A DNA stretch of 64,000 nt. Source: Streptomyces fulvorobeus (GTDB lineage: Bacteria; Actinomycetota; Actinomycetes; Streptomycetales; Streptomycetaceae). Both the position numbers and the translations under genes were made by a program. The notes beneath the pieces are model-generated. The model saw only the letters and a list, made by a program, of their open reading frames with translations, searched no databases and had not been told where the DNA came from. How positions within the stretch are numbered: the first letter of the stretch is position 1; every line of letters begins with the position of its first letter. Below, in pieces: positions 26,761 through 36,809 of the stretch. The DNA lies in NCBI RefSeq assembly GCF_013167895.1, contig NZ_BLWC01000001.1, forward strand, positions 6,324,001 through 6,388,000. Direction: 5' to 3'.

Positions 26761-27690
26761 CACCCCGGGCCGGACGGCGCAGCCGCTCCTGGGCCGGCGC
26801 GCCGACTCCGGGCTCGCCGCGGCTTCACTTGGCGGCAGCCCGTGGTGAGTTCCGGGCGCAGGATGCTCTGACCTGCTGTGGGGAGTGGAACTCACCACCA
26901 GCGGGAGCACCGACCGGCACCCGGCGGGCGCGGCGGTGTGGAAGGCTGCGCGGGCCGGGGCGGGCAGCTGGCGTGTGGCGCCGCCACCGTCGCGGCGCCG
27001 GGTGCCAGGCGGTCCTTTCGTGGACGCAGCAACGCTGGAAGGAGGCCGCCGGGCAGGAGACCTCTGCGGCGCACGGCCTGGTAGCGGCTTCGGCACCGGG
27101 CGGTACAGAACCACGATTTGTGAGGACATAGCTCGCGGGAACCTAACAGCCATCCGGGTCGCCTGGCTCAACGCGGGTGGGGGTCCGATGGGGGCAGCGG
27201 AGCTGGCGACGTCGGTACGGGTGAGTATCCGGTGCGGTGACGAGGCCGCTGCCGAGGACCTGGAGTGGTCGACCGCCCCGCTCCGGCTGCTGCGAACCGC
27301 CCGGCCGTGGCGGACCTTCCGGTGACACTAGGGCCAGAAGCACTACTCGGGCACGTACGGGTCATCGAGAGGTGTGGAGCGAGCCGGACCCGCATCTGCT
27401 GGAGAAAATCTGGTTCCTGGCCGGCTACCTTCGGGACTGGCTTTTCGACGCCGAACTGCTCTTTCGGCGCTCCAACCGGGATGTATCACAAGATCAAGTT
27501 CGACCGTTCGTGCAAGGTGCACCGGCAGTACTACCCGGAGATCACCGGCGCTGACGAGACACTGCGTGAAATGGAGACTCGCGGCAACCCGCCGGAGAGC
27601 GAGCAGCGCTGAGCAAGCCGAACCGCCCAGCGGCCAGGGGACCCGTGGTGCGGTTCGTGCGGGCCCGACGTGCCGGTGGGCATGCTCCGG
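26761..27690. other. 930-bp stretch without a supported gene
   Basis: Open frames on both strands have no recognised domains. Plus-strand peptides around 27390-27490 (LLEKIWFLAGYLRDWLFDAE) and 27490-27600 (KIKFDRSCKVHRQYYPEITG) read like real protein but in different frames, so a broken gene is possible. Not assigned. Confidence 0.4.
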
Positions 27691-27692
27691 AG

Positions 27693-30667
27693 TCACCGGC
27701 CCACATGGAGATGCCCGGCCCAGTGCACGGGAAAGTTCGGTGCTCGCTCCCTGGCCCGCAGAACCGCCTCATGGACCTGTTGTGCGGCGCAGGCGAGCGG
27801 GACCTTGGCAAGCCGCTGGTGGAAGTCCTGGGCGAAGAGGTGCCCAACCTCGTCGTCGACCATCCACAGGACGGCGACGACCTGGGCGAACCCTGCGACC
27901 TGGAAGGACGAGGCAAGGTGGATCACTTCGTCCTGGAGACGCGGTCCGATGCGGGCCGTGTCGCACGAGGACAGTACGGCCAGCTCCGCTCGGTGGAGAT
28001 TGAGCCGTGAGATGTCGCCGACGGTGAAGGGTGACGCCTCATGGTCGTGGAGCAGAAGGCGCCCTTCGGACGGCTCGGCGTCGCTGGCCAGGGCATGGCA
28101 TGCGAAGTGGACCATGAGAGCTTCGGGTAGTGCTGCCCGGACCTCAGCAGCGACCGCTTGGGTGTCCGTCAGTACGCGAGCAGCGGGATACAGTCCGCGC
28201 AGCAGTTCGGCTTCATTCCGTGCGAAGGCGAGTGGGCGGTGCCCCGAAGCCGACGAAACTGCGACCACGAGGGGGGCGCGTACCTGTTCGGCCGACGGGC
28301 GTGCACGGGCAGCTACCAGGGCCCCCACCGTGGGCGTGTACGAAGAGACGACTCGATCGAGGACGGTGCGCGGCCTCTGCCCATGGTGCGTGCGGTGGTG
28401 ACCTGCCGCGTGCAGAGGCAGTTGCGTCAGTTGTCCGGCAGGAACCCACCACAGGCGACGCAGTCCGTCGGGCATCGCATTGAGGACCGGTTCGGCCAGT
28501 TCGTCCCACATCCATTCCAGGACGTCGTGTACCGCGCTCTGTGCTTCGCGCGTGGCCCCTGTGTCTGGGGTGAGAGCGCGGCGCAAGACGTGCAGTTGTG
28601 TCTCGACGTCGTGGGGCGTCACCGATAGGGGCAGGTGTTTTACCTGGTCCGGTAGCAGTATCAGCGCGTCGGAGCGGAACGAGGCGACGTTCACGTAGAC
28701 GATCGGTCCTTCTACGGCCTGTTCCTTGAGCCGGCCGAGGTGTGGAGGTTGAGCAAAGTCCTGGAAGCCGCTGCAGGCGCGTATCTCGTCGAGTAGCGCA
28801 TCCCATCCTTCAGCCAATTGCTGGCGTAACCCGCTCAGTTTCTGATGCCCGGCCCAGCCTGCGGCGCTGATCGTGACGAGTGCGGCGCCAGGCGTGGCGG
28901 TGGTTGCGGGAGCGGTACTGCCGGCAACGGTCAGGCCGGTGTTCTCGTACTCGGTTTCCCTGGCTCTGAGTTCGTCGAGGCGACGGGCCAGTTGCGGATG
29001 TGCTTCACGCAGTTCCGCTACGTCGCCACGCGTCGCCAGGGCCCGGGCCAGGAGGACCCCGCGGCCCTGTTCGAGGAGTTGCACCGCCTGCTCGGGCCGG
29101 CCCTCGGCCAGCGCGCAGGCGGCCGCTTCGGAGGGTATTCCCTCCCAGCGGGCGAGCTGGTGCTCTTGGTCGCCACGACGCAGCGCGCGGGAGGCAGCCC
29201 GCGGTAACAGGGTGATCACTTGCTCATAGCCGCGGGTCGCCTGGGGGAACCAGCCAAGTGCCTGTGCCGTGCGGGCGTGCAGGAGTGCGCCCTCGATTCG
29301 AGTGGCCAGGTCCGCGGTGGCGTGGTCGGCCGCTTCGCGTGCGGCTTGAACGGCATGGGCCCGGTTCGTCTCCCGGACTGCGCTGATCCTGGCCTGTTCC
29401 AGGAGGCAGCGGGCGTACTCCGGATCGTCGGAGTCCACCTCGGTGAGGGTGCGCTCCATCACGTCCGCGGCGAAATCCAAGAGGGCATGCGGGAGTGTGC
29501 CACCTTGTGAGGGGTCCGTGAGCAGGTGCAGGGTGCTGAGGCGTTCGGGGTGTTGTACCAGGAGGTCGGTGACGAGGTCCGCCCTGAGAGTCGCCGCGAG
29601 GTCCAGCGCATCCGTCACGTCGGGCATGTTGTCCTGTACTGCCGCCAAGTATCGCAAGGCGCGGGCGTACTCGCGGCGCACCGGGCCGAACATTCGGTGG
29701 CTTGGCGGAATGTGCCTCATGGCGGACGACAACTCGGTGATGGCCTTGAGTGCGTCCACGGCGGGGGACGGTGCGTCTTGGGCCACGCTGCGGTCACACC
29801 ACAGTCGGCCCAGCGCGGCCTGGTCCACTGCCCGGCGGCCGACGCGGCCGAGCCGCTCGGTGAGCGCGGCTGTCGCCTCCAGGTGAATGATGGCGGAGTC
29901 CACATATGAGTACTCGCCGGTACGCAAGTGTGCGCTGTGGAAGGTGGCGCTCAGCTCTTCGTGGCAGATAACGGCGATGTAGGTCTCCAGTGTGCGGCCT
30001 GGGGCCACCGACGCTTTCCCGAGCAGAAGCGCCTGCCGCAGGTCGTCGTAGTCCCCGAAGTGATCGTGGCGTAGCCGCAGCGCGCCGCCCACGTAGGCCA
30101 GGAGCGCGAAGTACTCCTGTTCGTTGCGGCAGTCGCGGTCGCCGACCAGCAGGAGCCCGACTTCGATCGCCTCGTCCAAGTCCTGGCGGCGGTGTGCGCG
30201 CTCATAGCGGGTACGCAGCGCGAGTACGAGATTGGCGGTGGTCTGGGGGAACATCGACGTGCCTCGAGCTGCCTTGACGGCCTCTCTCCCCATGTCACCG
30301 CTTGGTCGAGGGTGTCCTCCTTGCCCTGGGCGAAGGCGTGCAGGGCGCGGCGTGCCCGGCCGATGAGGACGTCTGCCGTGTCCTGGTTGTGGTGCGGGTA
30401 GATCCGCGTCTTGGCTCTGGCCCGACGTGAGCGGTTCAGGCTCCCCAGTCCGGCGAGGACGAGCATGACGGCACCCGTGACACGGACCCAGGAGTACTCC
30501 GGCTCCTGGGCCCGGTCTTGCAAGAATCCGGTGCCGTTGAAGTACATGAACAGGCCGGCCAGCACACCGCTCATGCGCGCCTGGGTCGTCTTGAGTACGC
30601 GGTCGGAGACTGTGGAGCAGATCAGCACGAGCAGCGAACCCCAGAGCACCATGAAGTCCTGCCACAT
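27693..30667 (-). CDS. Membrane-anchored TPR-CHAT (caspase-like) protein, one frameshift
   Basis: The start ATG 30667 (MWQDFMVLWGSLLVLICSTV) gives up to three N-terminal helices, ending about residue 80 (VRVTGAVMLVLAGLGSLNR). Near 30280 one G appears missing (W-G-E-R-A-V-K expected); the other frame continues without a break to 27693. A long TPR-like helical middle leads to a C-terminal CHAT domain. The catalytic His is in MVHFACHALAS and the catalytic Cys in AVLSSCDTARIG (codon 27963-27965). About 990 residues follow the conserved layout of TPR-CHAT proteases, here tethered to the membrane. It is the last gene of a four-gene operon, 1 nt after the 71-residue gene. CHAT proteases act as effectors in several bacterial immune systems; that role is an inference here. 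Confidence 0.85.
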
Positions 30668-30668
30668 G

Positions 30669-30884
30669 TCAGTCTTCCCGCTGCTGTGACGGCTCCGGCG
30701 CGTGCTCGCCCTCAGAGTGGGCACCGGTGGAGGGGGAAGTGCTGGCCGGTTCGCCAGGCATGTTCTCGGGCTCGGAGACCAAGTCTCGCGGTACATACCC
30801 ACCTCGTGGGTCAGGCTTGGCCAGGAGACGGCGCTCGAGCGGGGTGAGCTCGTCGTCCTGATGACTCTGATCGGCTTGTGTCAT
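30669..30884 (-). CDS. Small acidic/hydrophilic operon partner
   Basis: A 71-residue protein, MTQADQSHQDDELTPLERRL then a Pro/Glu/Ser-rich tail ending SQQRED, with no membrane helix or known domain. Its ATG overlaps the stop of the DUF6338-like gene (ATGA) and its stop is 1 nt from the CHAT ATG, so it is certainly co-translated. A linker, adaptor or antitoxin-like regulator is possible; nothing proves it. Confidence 0.65.
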   Translation of the reverse strand: MTQADQSHQDDELTPLERRLLAKPDPRGGYVPRDLVSEPENMPGEPASTSPSTGAHSEGEHAPEPSQQRED

Positions 30885-31527
30885 GCGCGTCCCTCCCTGG
30901 GCTCAGGACTCATGAGTTCGATGACATCGACGTCTGCGGCCCGGACGTACAGCCCGCGCGAACTCTCGATCCGACCGAGTGGCGTGCCGTCGGCACCCAT
31001 CCGCCAGGCTCGTTCCAAGAACAGCTCTGGATTCTGCGGATAGGCGCTGGCGTAGGAAGATGCGCCGAACCAGCCTCCGATCCACGTCCCGTCGCGCAGC
31101 CGAAGCCGTACGAAGCAAGAACCGTGCGTACGGAACATGTGATCCCATGCCCCCGGTGTAGGGACGCGTTCGACCGCCCTCCGGCGGCGCGACCACCACG
31201 CTTCCCCTCCGGCCACGAGAGCCGGCACCACGACCAGCAGCAGCAAGGCCAATGCCCCGAGGCACGCGGACGTTCGATGATCCCGGCTGGCCAGCCGCGC
31301 CCTCCTGCGCCGCGTGCGAACTCAAAGAGCCAGGGCCCCGCCGCTGTCGCGTAGACGGCGTCCAGCACGATGGAGGCCACGATCGCGCGGAGAACCCGTT
31401 CCCCCAGGACTCGTTCGCCTGGAACCGGGCCGGTCCAGCGATCGCGGGCCAGTTGATAGACAACGCCGGGCAGCACGAACAGGATCAGGAGAGCCACCTG
31501 CAGGACACTGGATGGAGTGCTGGGCAC
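30881..31527 (-). CDS. DUF6338-like membrane protein, one frameshift
   Basis: ATG 31527 (MPSTPSSVLQVALLILFVLP) starts a helix and the DUF6338 hallmark LPGVVYQLARDRWTG. Near 31260, ASG-HWPCC should read ASG-ALALLLLVVVPALVAGG, needing one extra G in a G-run. The second frame then gives a second helix and a C-terminal beta-rich domain, SCFVRLRLRDGTWIGGWFG ... SRGLYVRAADVDVIELMSPE, resembling the Sm-like domain of DUF6338. It lies 6 nt after the 5-helix membrane gene and overlaps the 71-residue gene by ATGA. Confidence 0.7.
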
Positions 31528-31533
31528 GGGCCG

Positions 31534-31959
31534 TCACACTCCCGGTGCCCCGCCGTAGGGATCTCTGTCCCTGCGGCGTTCGTCTTGCACCAGCAATGCC
31601 AGGGACAGGGACACTACACCCATGACAGCAAGCGCGACGACCTTGACGTTCGTGTGCGTCAGCCATATTCCGAGGTCGTCATGGAGCCAGATCAGTGCCC
31701 CGCCCGCCACGACCCACAGCAGCGAGACGAAACACGTCGGGCGCCCTGCCACGAGTTCAGCGAGAAGCAGAAAGCCAGTAAGCAGCGCGGTGGCGCCCAT
31801 GGTGAGAAACTTCGGATCGCTTGAAGTCAGCATCAGGACCAGACCGGCAAGCCATAGCAGCGCGGCCCCTGCCTGTTTTCCCCCACTCCGGCCACGGCCG
31901 CTGATCCTGAGAACACATAGCAAGATCAGTACGTTCGCGACTGCGAGCAAAATCTCCAT
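31534..31959 (-). CDS. Small polytopic membrane protein, first gene of the CHAT operon
   Basis: ATG 31959 starts a 141-residue protein of about five helices: MEILLAVANVLILLCVLRIS, AGAALLWLAGLVLMLTSSD, TMGATALLTGFLLLAELVAG, CFVSLLWVVAGGALIWLHDD and VKVVALAVMGVVSLSLALLV, ending in a charged tail. No family recognised. A longer open frame upstream to 32205 has no domain and is not needed. The stop lies 6 nt before the DUF6338-like start. Confidence 0.7.
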   Translation of the reverse strand: MEILLAVANVLILLCVLRISGRGRSGGKQAGAALLWLAGLVLMLTSSDPKFLTMGATALLTGFLLLAELVAGRPTCFVSLLWVVAGGALIWLHDDLGIWLTHTNVKVVALAVMGVVSLSLALLVQDERRRDRDPYGGAPGV

Positions 31960-32545
31960 GGGCGCCCTCCCCCGAAGGCTGTTACACAGCTGATGGTTCC
32001 AGGCTGACACGCAGCAACCAAGGCTACCGCCAGGACGCTCAGACTGGCCGGTTCGGACGCTACTTTGGCGGGGAATGCCTTGTGCACCGCCAATGGCTCG
32101 GCCACGGCGGCGACGGCAAGCAACTGAGCCGCGCGAGAGCAGATCCCCTCGCAGGGAAAGAAGGTCGCTTGTGCCGGGCGGCTGGCCTCCGCCTATGTAT
32201 ACCACCGGTCCTTGCCCTGACCTGCACCTTTACTCACGGCAGGATCACCAGTCACGAAGCAGATATCAGTTCACGTACTGACCTCTGAGCGTCACCGTCG
32301 CAAGGTGACCTCCGCGATGACCTCCAAGCGGTAGGAGGCGTTGCGCAGTCGGACAGGCCGCAGGCGGTGTGTGTCGTACGCCAGGCGCCGATGTCCCGCC
32401 CTCGTGGTCAGTCCCAAGGAAGTACAACGGGCAGTGCAATAGAACGCGATATTGACATCGTCCTACCGCCGTTCGGTCACCGCAGCAACAGCGACTTCTT
32501 CTGCCAGGTCACGGACTGGCTATCTGCTTGCCGCTTCTGGCGTCA
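31960..32545. other. Upstream region of the CHAT operon, with a RidA-like stub
   Basis: No complete gene. On the minus strand 32292-32354 encodes VRLRNASYRLEVIAEVTLRR then a stop, resembling the last residues of RidA/YjgF proteins; nothing upstream supports a full gene. The GC content is lower than in the surroundings. The operon promoter should lie between 31960 and about 32200. Confidence 0.4.
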
Positions 32546-33502
32546 TCAGAGGGCTGCCCGCAGTTGATTCGGGGTGTCTCGGCTTCCCGGAACTCGGATG
32601 ATGACGACGCGGCAAGCGTCACGCTCACCTCGCCGCTGGATGTTTTCAATCCAGACGCTGCCGAACAGGTTTACGGCTCTTTCAGCCCCGACTGTTCTGT
32701 CCAGCGCAAGCCGTATAGCGAAGGAGGGATTCGTGTTCTGGTACGGGGCGGCCTGCGTAACATACCGGCGCAAACCGCTCTCGCTCGCGTCGTTCTCTTC
32801 GATCTTGCATTCGACATGGAATCGGGCGGTCGGAAAGGTGAAGAGAATGTCAATTGGCCCGCCTCCGATGTCGATCACTTCGGAGTGCACGATGCGGAAT
32901 AGGGCGGTATAGGTCAGCGTCTCCCTGTAATGCTGGTGAAAGAGGGCTTCGTCGACATTTTGCCTTTTCTTGTCCTTGTCCCGTAGGCGCAGGAACTCGG
33001 TGTAGCTTCCGCCCATCTTCCGGCCGACGTCGTAGCACATGTAGGCATAGCGAACTGTGGCTTCGAGCAGCAGGATGAAGGGGGCGATGTCGGGCAGCCA
33101 GTCGCGGGATTGCTCCAGCTCACGAACGAGTCGGGTGAGCAGTCGGCTGTACTTGGCATCCGCGATCATTGTGAGGATGCCCTCCTGGTTTCGAAGGGCG
33201 AGTTCCAGCCGGTCGAGCTTGTGCTCGGCAATATGTCCCGTGAGGTCGGTGAAGTCAGCAGGGTCGGAGAAGAGGTCGGCCAGCCTGTTCCAGCAGCGCC
33301 CTTTTCCCTCGTCATCCCTCCCCGCAGAAGCAGGCGTGTCCGTCGCGAGTGAAGGTTGAGGAGACCGCATGGTCAGAGCGGCGTGGAGGGCGCGGGCCGC
33401 CGGGTCGTCGCGTAGGTCTTCGCCGTGAGTGAGGGCGTACTGCAAGTACTGGGCCTGGTTCTCCTTCCGTAGGAAGGTGTCCTCGCTGCCGGGCACCACC
33501 AT
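32546..33502 (-). CDS. PD-(D/E)XK-like nuclease, defence-type
   Basis: ATG 33502 (MVVPGSEDTFLRKENQAQYL) gives 318 residues. The C-terminal third has the nuclease core GGGPIDILFTFPTARFHVEC followed by KIEENDAS: an Asp then E-x-K (ECK) on the next strand, the PD-(D/E)XK pattern. The helical N-terminal part includes LELALRNQEGILTMIADAKY and FILLLEATVRYAYMCYDVGR. Codon use and GC are lower than in neighbours, which suggests transfer. The frame is open to a TTG at 33661, but that extension looks out of frame with older coding sequence. It could belong to the CHAT island (590 bp away) or be a separate defence gene. Confidence 0.65.
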   Translation of the reverse strand: MVVPGSEDTFLRKENQAQYLQYALTHGEDLRDDPAARALHAALTMRSPQPSLATDTPASAGRDDEGKGRCWNRLADLFSDPADFTDLTGHIAEHKLDRLELALRNQEGILTMIADAKYSRLLTRLVRELEQSRDWLPDIAPFILLLEATVRYAYMCYDVGRKMGGSYTEFLRLRDKDKKRQNVDEALFHQHYRETLTYTALFRIVHSEVIDIGGGPIDILFTFPTARFHVECKIEENDASESGLRRYVTQAAPYQNTNPSFAIRLALDRTVGAERAVNLFGSVWIENIQRRGERDACRVVIIRVPGSRDTPNQLRAAL

Positions 33503-33982
33503 GGTGGTGACAACAGAAGCTGTAGGTGTGTCTTTTGAGGACCGCCACTGTGTTGTGGGCCGTATAGGCGTTGAGCAGGGCGGTGAGGATGGGTGTGACG
33601 TGCCCGTATCACGGGTCGTCGTCGCCCATGTGTGTGGCAGCCGCTTCCAGGAGCATGACAATTTCGGCCCACGCGGCTATGTCGCCGTGGCGGGGGCGGG
33701 CCCAGTTCGGGGTGGTCAATCGGCTGGGTGATGCGCTCGGGCCGCCTGGCCTGCGACTACGAGATTCCGCACCCCCACCAGCGCAGCGATGACCCTCACG
33801 TCGATAATCATGATCATGAGCCGCCGCCCCGCCCACCACTCCCGCTCAAGTCACTCTCGACCCGCACCAGCCTCCCGGCGTCTTCGCGCCGGCGACGTCG
33901 TGGACCTAGGGAGTTTCGTTTGGCTCACCCGGTCGTTGGTTCGGTGTGTCGTTGACTGACGCGCAGTGGCTGAGCACTGCAG

Positions 33983-34939
33983 TTACGTAGCCGGTCGTCC
34001 GGCGAAGAAGTCCGCGAGGGAGGACGCGAGCTCTTCTGGAGCCTCTTCGGCCATGTGGTGCCCGGAGTCGATGCCGTGGCCCCGTACGTCCGGTGCCCAC
34101 TGCCGCCAGATCTTCAACGGGTCCCCGTACAGGTTTTCGAGATCGTCCCGGAGCGACCACAGCATCAGTGCCGGACACCCCACCCGTACTCCGGCGGCGC
34201 GGTCGTCCTCCTCATGCCGCCGGTCGACGGTGAGGCCGGCCCGGTAGTCCTCCAGCATCGCCCGCACCACGTCGGGCTTCCTCGTAGCCGCGCGCCACTC
34301 CTCGTAATTCTCCTGTCCCATGCTCTGCGGATCGCCGCGGTACCAGCTGTCCGGATCGGCATTGATGACCCGCTCGGGGATGTCCGGCTGGGCGAAGAAG
34401 AACCAGTGCCACCACTGCGTGGCGAACTCGGCCGTGATGCGGGACAGGTGCTCGGTGACGGGCAGCCAGTCGAGCAGCGCCACCCGGGAAACCGCGTCGG
34501 CATGATCGAGTGCGAGACGGAGTGCGGCACTGCCGCCGCGGTCGTGCCCGGCAAGCGCGAACCGGGCATGTCCGAGGGAGCGCATCACCTCGACCACGTC
34601 ACCGGCGACGGCCCGCTTGGAGTATCCGGAGTGGTCCGCGGTAGGCGCCGGGCCGGTGGACCGGCCGTAACCCCGGAGATCGGGACAGATCACAGTGAAA
34701 CCGCGCCGGACCAGGAGCGGGGCGACACGATGCCAGGTCGCGGATGTCCGGGGGTGGCCGTGCAGCAGCACCACCGGCAGCCCCTCCCCGCCGTAGCGCA
34801 CGAAAATCGACGCTCCATCGACCTGAACCTGCCTGGCCTCAAAGTCCTCGAACAAGACCCGAACCCCCGTCGTCGTTGAAACACCGCCCCAACACAGCCT
34901 TGCTTCTGCCCCGCGGGTGCCGTGGAAACGACTGCCCAT
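33983..34939 (-). CDS. Alpha/beta hydrolase, haloacetate dehalogenase-like
   Basis: An alpha/beta-hydrolase fold of about 290-318 residues. Oxyanion region LPVVLLHGHPRTSATWHRVA, then CPDLRGYGRS, nucleophile elbow GHDRGG with Asp as nucleophile (dehalogenase/epoxide-hydrolase type, not Ser), cap region WWHWFFFAQPDIPERVINAD as in fluoroacetate dehalogenases, and the catalytic His in IDSGHHMAEEAPEEL. The true start may be the TTG at LFEDFEARQVQVDG, since the first 27 residues look unconserved. Cytosolic. The intact frame contrasts with its neighbours. Confidence 0.85.
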   Translation of the reverse strand: MGSRFHGTRGAEARLCWGGVSTTTGVRVLFEDFEARQVQVDGASIFVRYGGEGLPVVLLHGHPRTSATWHRVAPLLVRRGFTVICPDLRGYGRSTGPAPTADHSGYSKRAVAGDVVEVMRSLGHARFALAGHDRGGSAALRLALDHADAVSRVALLDWLPVTEHLSRITAEFATQWWHWFFFAQPDIPERVINADPDSWYRGDPQSMGQENYEEWRAATRKPDVVRAMLEDYRAGLTVDRRHEEDDRAAGVRVGCPALMLWSLRDDLENLYGDPLKIWRQWAPDVRGHGIDSGHHMAEEAPEELASSLADFFAGRPAT

Positions 34940-35011
34940 CCGAATCGCAACAGACGGGATTCGCCAACAGTGTCGTTGCGATGCCGGGGTCGTGGCGTTG
35001 TCACCGGGTAG

Positions 35012-35256
35012 TCACCCGAGCCAGACGATGTTCAGCACGGTCAGCCGGCGCAGCGGCCGGTTCACCCAGTAGGTGAGGGAGAGCTGGCCGACGGCCGCGT
35101 AGCGCACGTCCTCGCCCTCGAGGTCCTGCGCGTTCCACTGCCGGAACCCCCACGGGTCTGTGGCGGCGGCACTCAGGACGTTCCACACGGTGTCTTCGAC
35201 GTGCTCGGGCAGGAGGCCGGTGCGGAGAAGCGGACCGCGTAAGGCTGTCCGCTCAC
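35012..35256 (-). pseudogene. ParE/RelE-like toxin, frameshifted
   Basis: GTG 35256 overlaps the antitoxin stop (GTGA). It reads VSGQPYAVRFSAPAS, then needs a one-base shift to continue as LPEHVEDTVWNVLSAAATDP, WGFRQWNAQDLEGEDVRYAA and LTYWVNRPLRRLTVLNIVWL. The size (about 82 residues), the VRYAAVGQLSLTYWV beta-hairpin and the order after a DUF6247 gene fit a ParE/RelE-fold toxin of an actinomycete toxin-antitoxin pair. As sequenced it would be inactive. Confidence 0.6.
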
Positions 35257-35563
35257 CGGCGCTTTCGCCTTGCCCGCAGCTCCGCCATGTCGACGGCCTC
35301 GCTGTCGTGGTAGCCGGAGACGACGAACGCATCGACGGCCGGGGCGTGGGCGAGTCGGCCCTGCCAGTCCTGGAGGACCTCGTACAGCTCGCCGAGAGAG
35401 AACGTCCGGCGGGACTCCTTGAGCGCGGCCGCCCACTCCTGCTCGAAGGCCGGCACCCACTGCGCGGCGCGCCGGTCGGCGCGCAGCTGGTGGAGCAGTT
35501 CGGCCGGAGCTCCCGGCGCGGGGGCGTACGGGGTGAGGAGGCGTGGTCGGGCTGCGCGCTCAT
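35253..35563 (-). pseudogene. DUF6247-like antitoxin, N-terminal frameshift
   Basis: ATG 35563 (MSAQPDHASS) has GGGAGGACC upstream but is in a different frame from the conserved part: LLHQLRADRRAAQWVPAFEQ, EWAAALKESRRTFSLGELYE, VLQDWQGRLAHAPAVDAFVV and DMAELRARRKRR. That core matches DUF6247 proteins, which commonly precede small toxins. Its stop overlaps the toxin GTG. Alternatively the gene starts at the internal GTG of WVPAFEQ. Confidence 0.55.
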
Positions 35564-35583
35564 CTGGTCCTCCCGGCGGGTCG

Positions 35584-36179
35584 TCACCTCACGGTACGCG
35601 CGCCGGGTAGCCGTGGAAGGGGACATGCGGTGATCCCTTCCTGCCCGCGCAGGGCACGGGCGACGGCCTGGGCATGCTGGCGCAGCGCCAGGTCCTGCTT
35701 CTCCCAGGTGGCAGCGATGTAGTTGAGGAGTTCGGCCGTCGCCCGCTCCGAGTCGCTCGGGTCGCTGGTCAGCAGCCGGTCGGCGGCGTACGAGACGTCT
35801 TCGGCGGGGTTCGGGTAGTCGTCGGCGTCCGGGTCGACGTCCAGGGCCAGGAGGTAGCGGATACAGCCCCGGGTCTGGACGGTGATGGTTTCCTCGCGCG
35901 GCGAGTCGGGGGTGGGGACGGAGAAGTCGGGGTGGTTGAGGATCGCCGCGGCGAGGGCCTCGGTGAGGGCCGGCGCGGGCAGGGTGTCGTCCGTGGTCGG
36001 TTCGGCGTCATGGAGGGTGAGGTCGAAGTCGTTGCCCGCCAGCGTGGTTCGGCGTGAGCGCCCAGGATGTGCGGGCTGCCGCGCAGCGCGTCGGCGATGC
36101 GGACCGAGTCGTGGTCGGCGTCGAGCGGAGGGCTCTTGTCGCGATCGATGGCTGTGAGCCGACGCTCAGTAGTTGTCAC
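35584..36179 (-). pseudogene. Hypothetical acidic protein, one frameshift
   Basis: From ATG 36179: MTTTERRLTAIDRDKSPPLD ... VRIADALRGSPHILGAHAEP. A missing base near 36050 then gives, in the next frame, TLAGNDFDLTLHDAEPTTDD, CIRYLLALDVDPDADDYPNP and ELLNYIAATWEKQDLALRQH to a stop at 35584. Acidic, cytosolic, about 198 residues; I do not recognise the family. It immediately precedes the toxin-antitoxin pair on the same strand, as plasmid-type accessory genes often do. Confidence 0.5.
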
Positions 36180-36809
36180 CGCCAGAGCCGGTTGTGCTGG
36201 TGCAGGAGGCCGATCAAAGCAGTCGGGTTGTCACCGATGAGGCACGCGGTTGTCACGCATGTTCATTCGGCAGCCTTTCTGTCACCAGTGGCGAAGAGCG
36301 AAAGCTCATGGCTCACTGCACCGATGTCGGTGCTTTGCCTCTGCTCACGACGGCTGTTGGAAGCCGTCCCGGCGTCGGCGACGACTGCTGTGAGCGGTGT
36401 GACGACGCAGGATGGTTGGCAAATCATCACGCTTGTTGGCAAAAGTCGTTGATGTTGATGCGCGGTCACCTTCGGAGCGATCAGTTGTGATCATCTGCTG
36501 CGGGGCTTCGCGCGAGCTGGTGATCTGGTGCGGTGAATCCGAAGGTGTATGGCCAGATCTGTTCCGCTCCATGTTCCTGGATGTGTTGATGTCGCCGAAT
36601 GCGGGCCTGGATGAGACCAGTACGTGGCTGGTAATGCGCGACAACTGGGTGAGTCGGTGGAGGGCTGCATGGCAGAGCAACGGGGCCGGAGGACGACTGG
36701 CCCGGGGGATGCTTCCCGCCTGCGGGGCGGTGAGGCGGAGTGGTTGCCCGCCACGCTGCCTAGGGCGGGGGCGTGCTGTCGACCGCGGGGTTGAAGAGGA
36801 GGTCTGTGC
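36180..36809. other. Upstream region of the prenyltransferase fusion; no gene seen
   Basis: Lower GC than its surroundings; no domain-bearing open frame. Probably holds the promoter of the fusion gene, but I see no convincing -35/-10 pair. Confidence 0.4.

Noticed and set aside
33503..33839. N-terminal extension of the nuclease gene to TTG 33661 and an upstream gene piece
   Set aside because: The extension is Ser/Thr/Pro-rich and unlike protein; other frames here (LLEAAATHMGDDDP) look like a lost gene but could not be identified.
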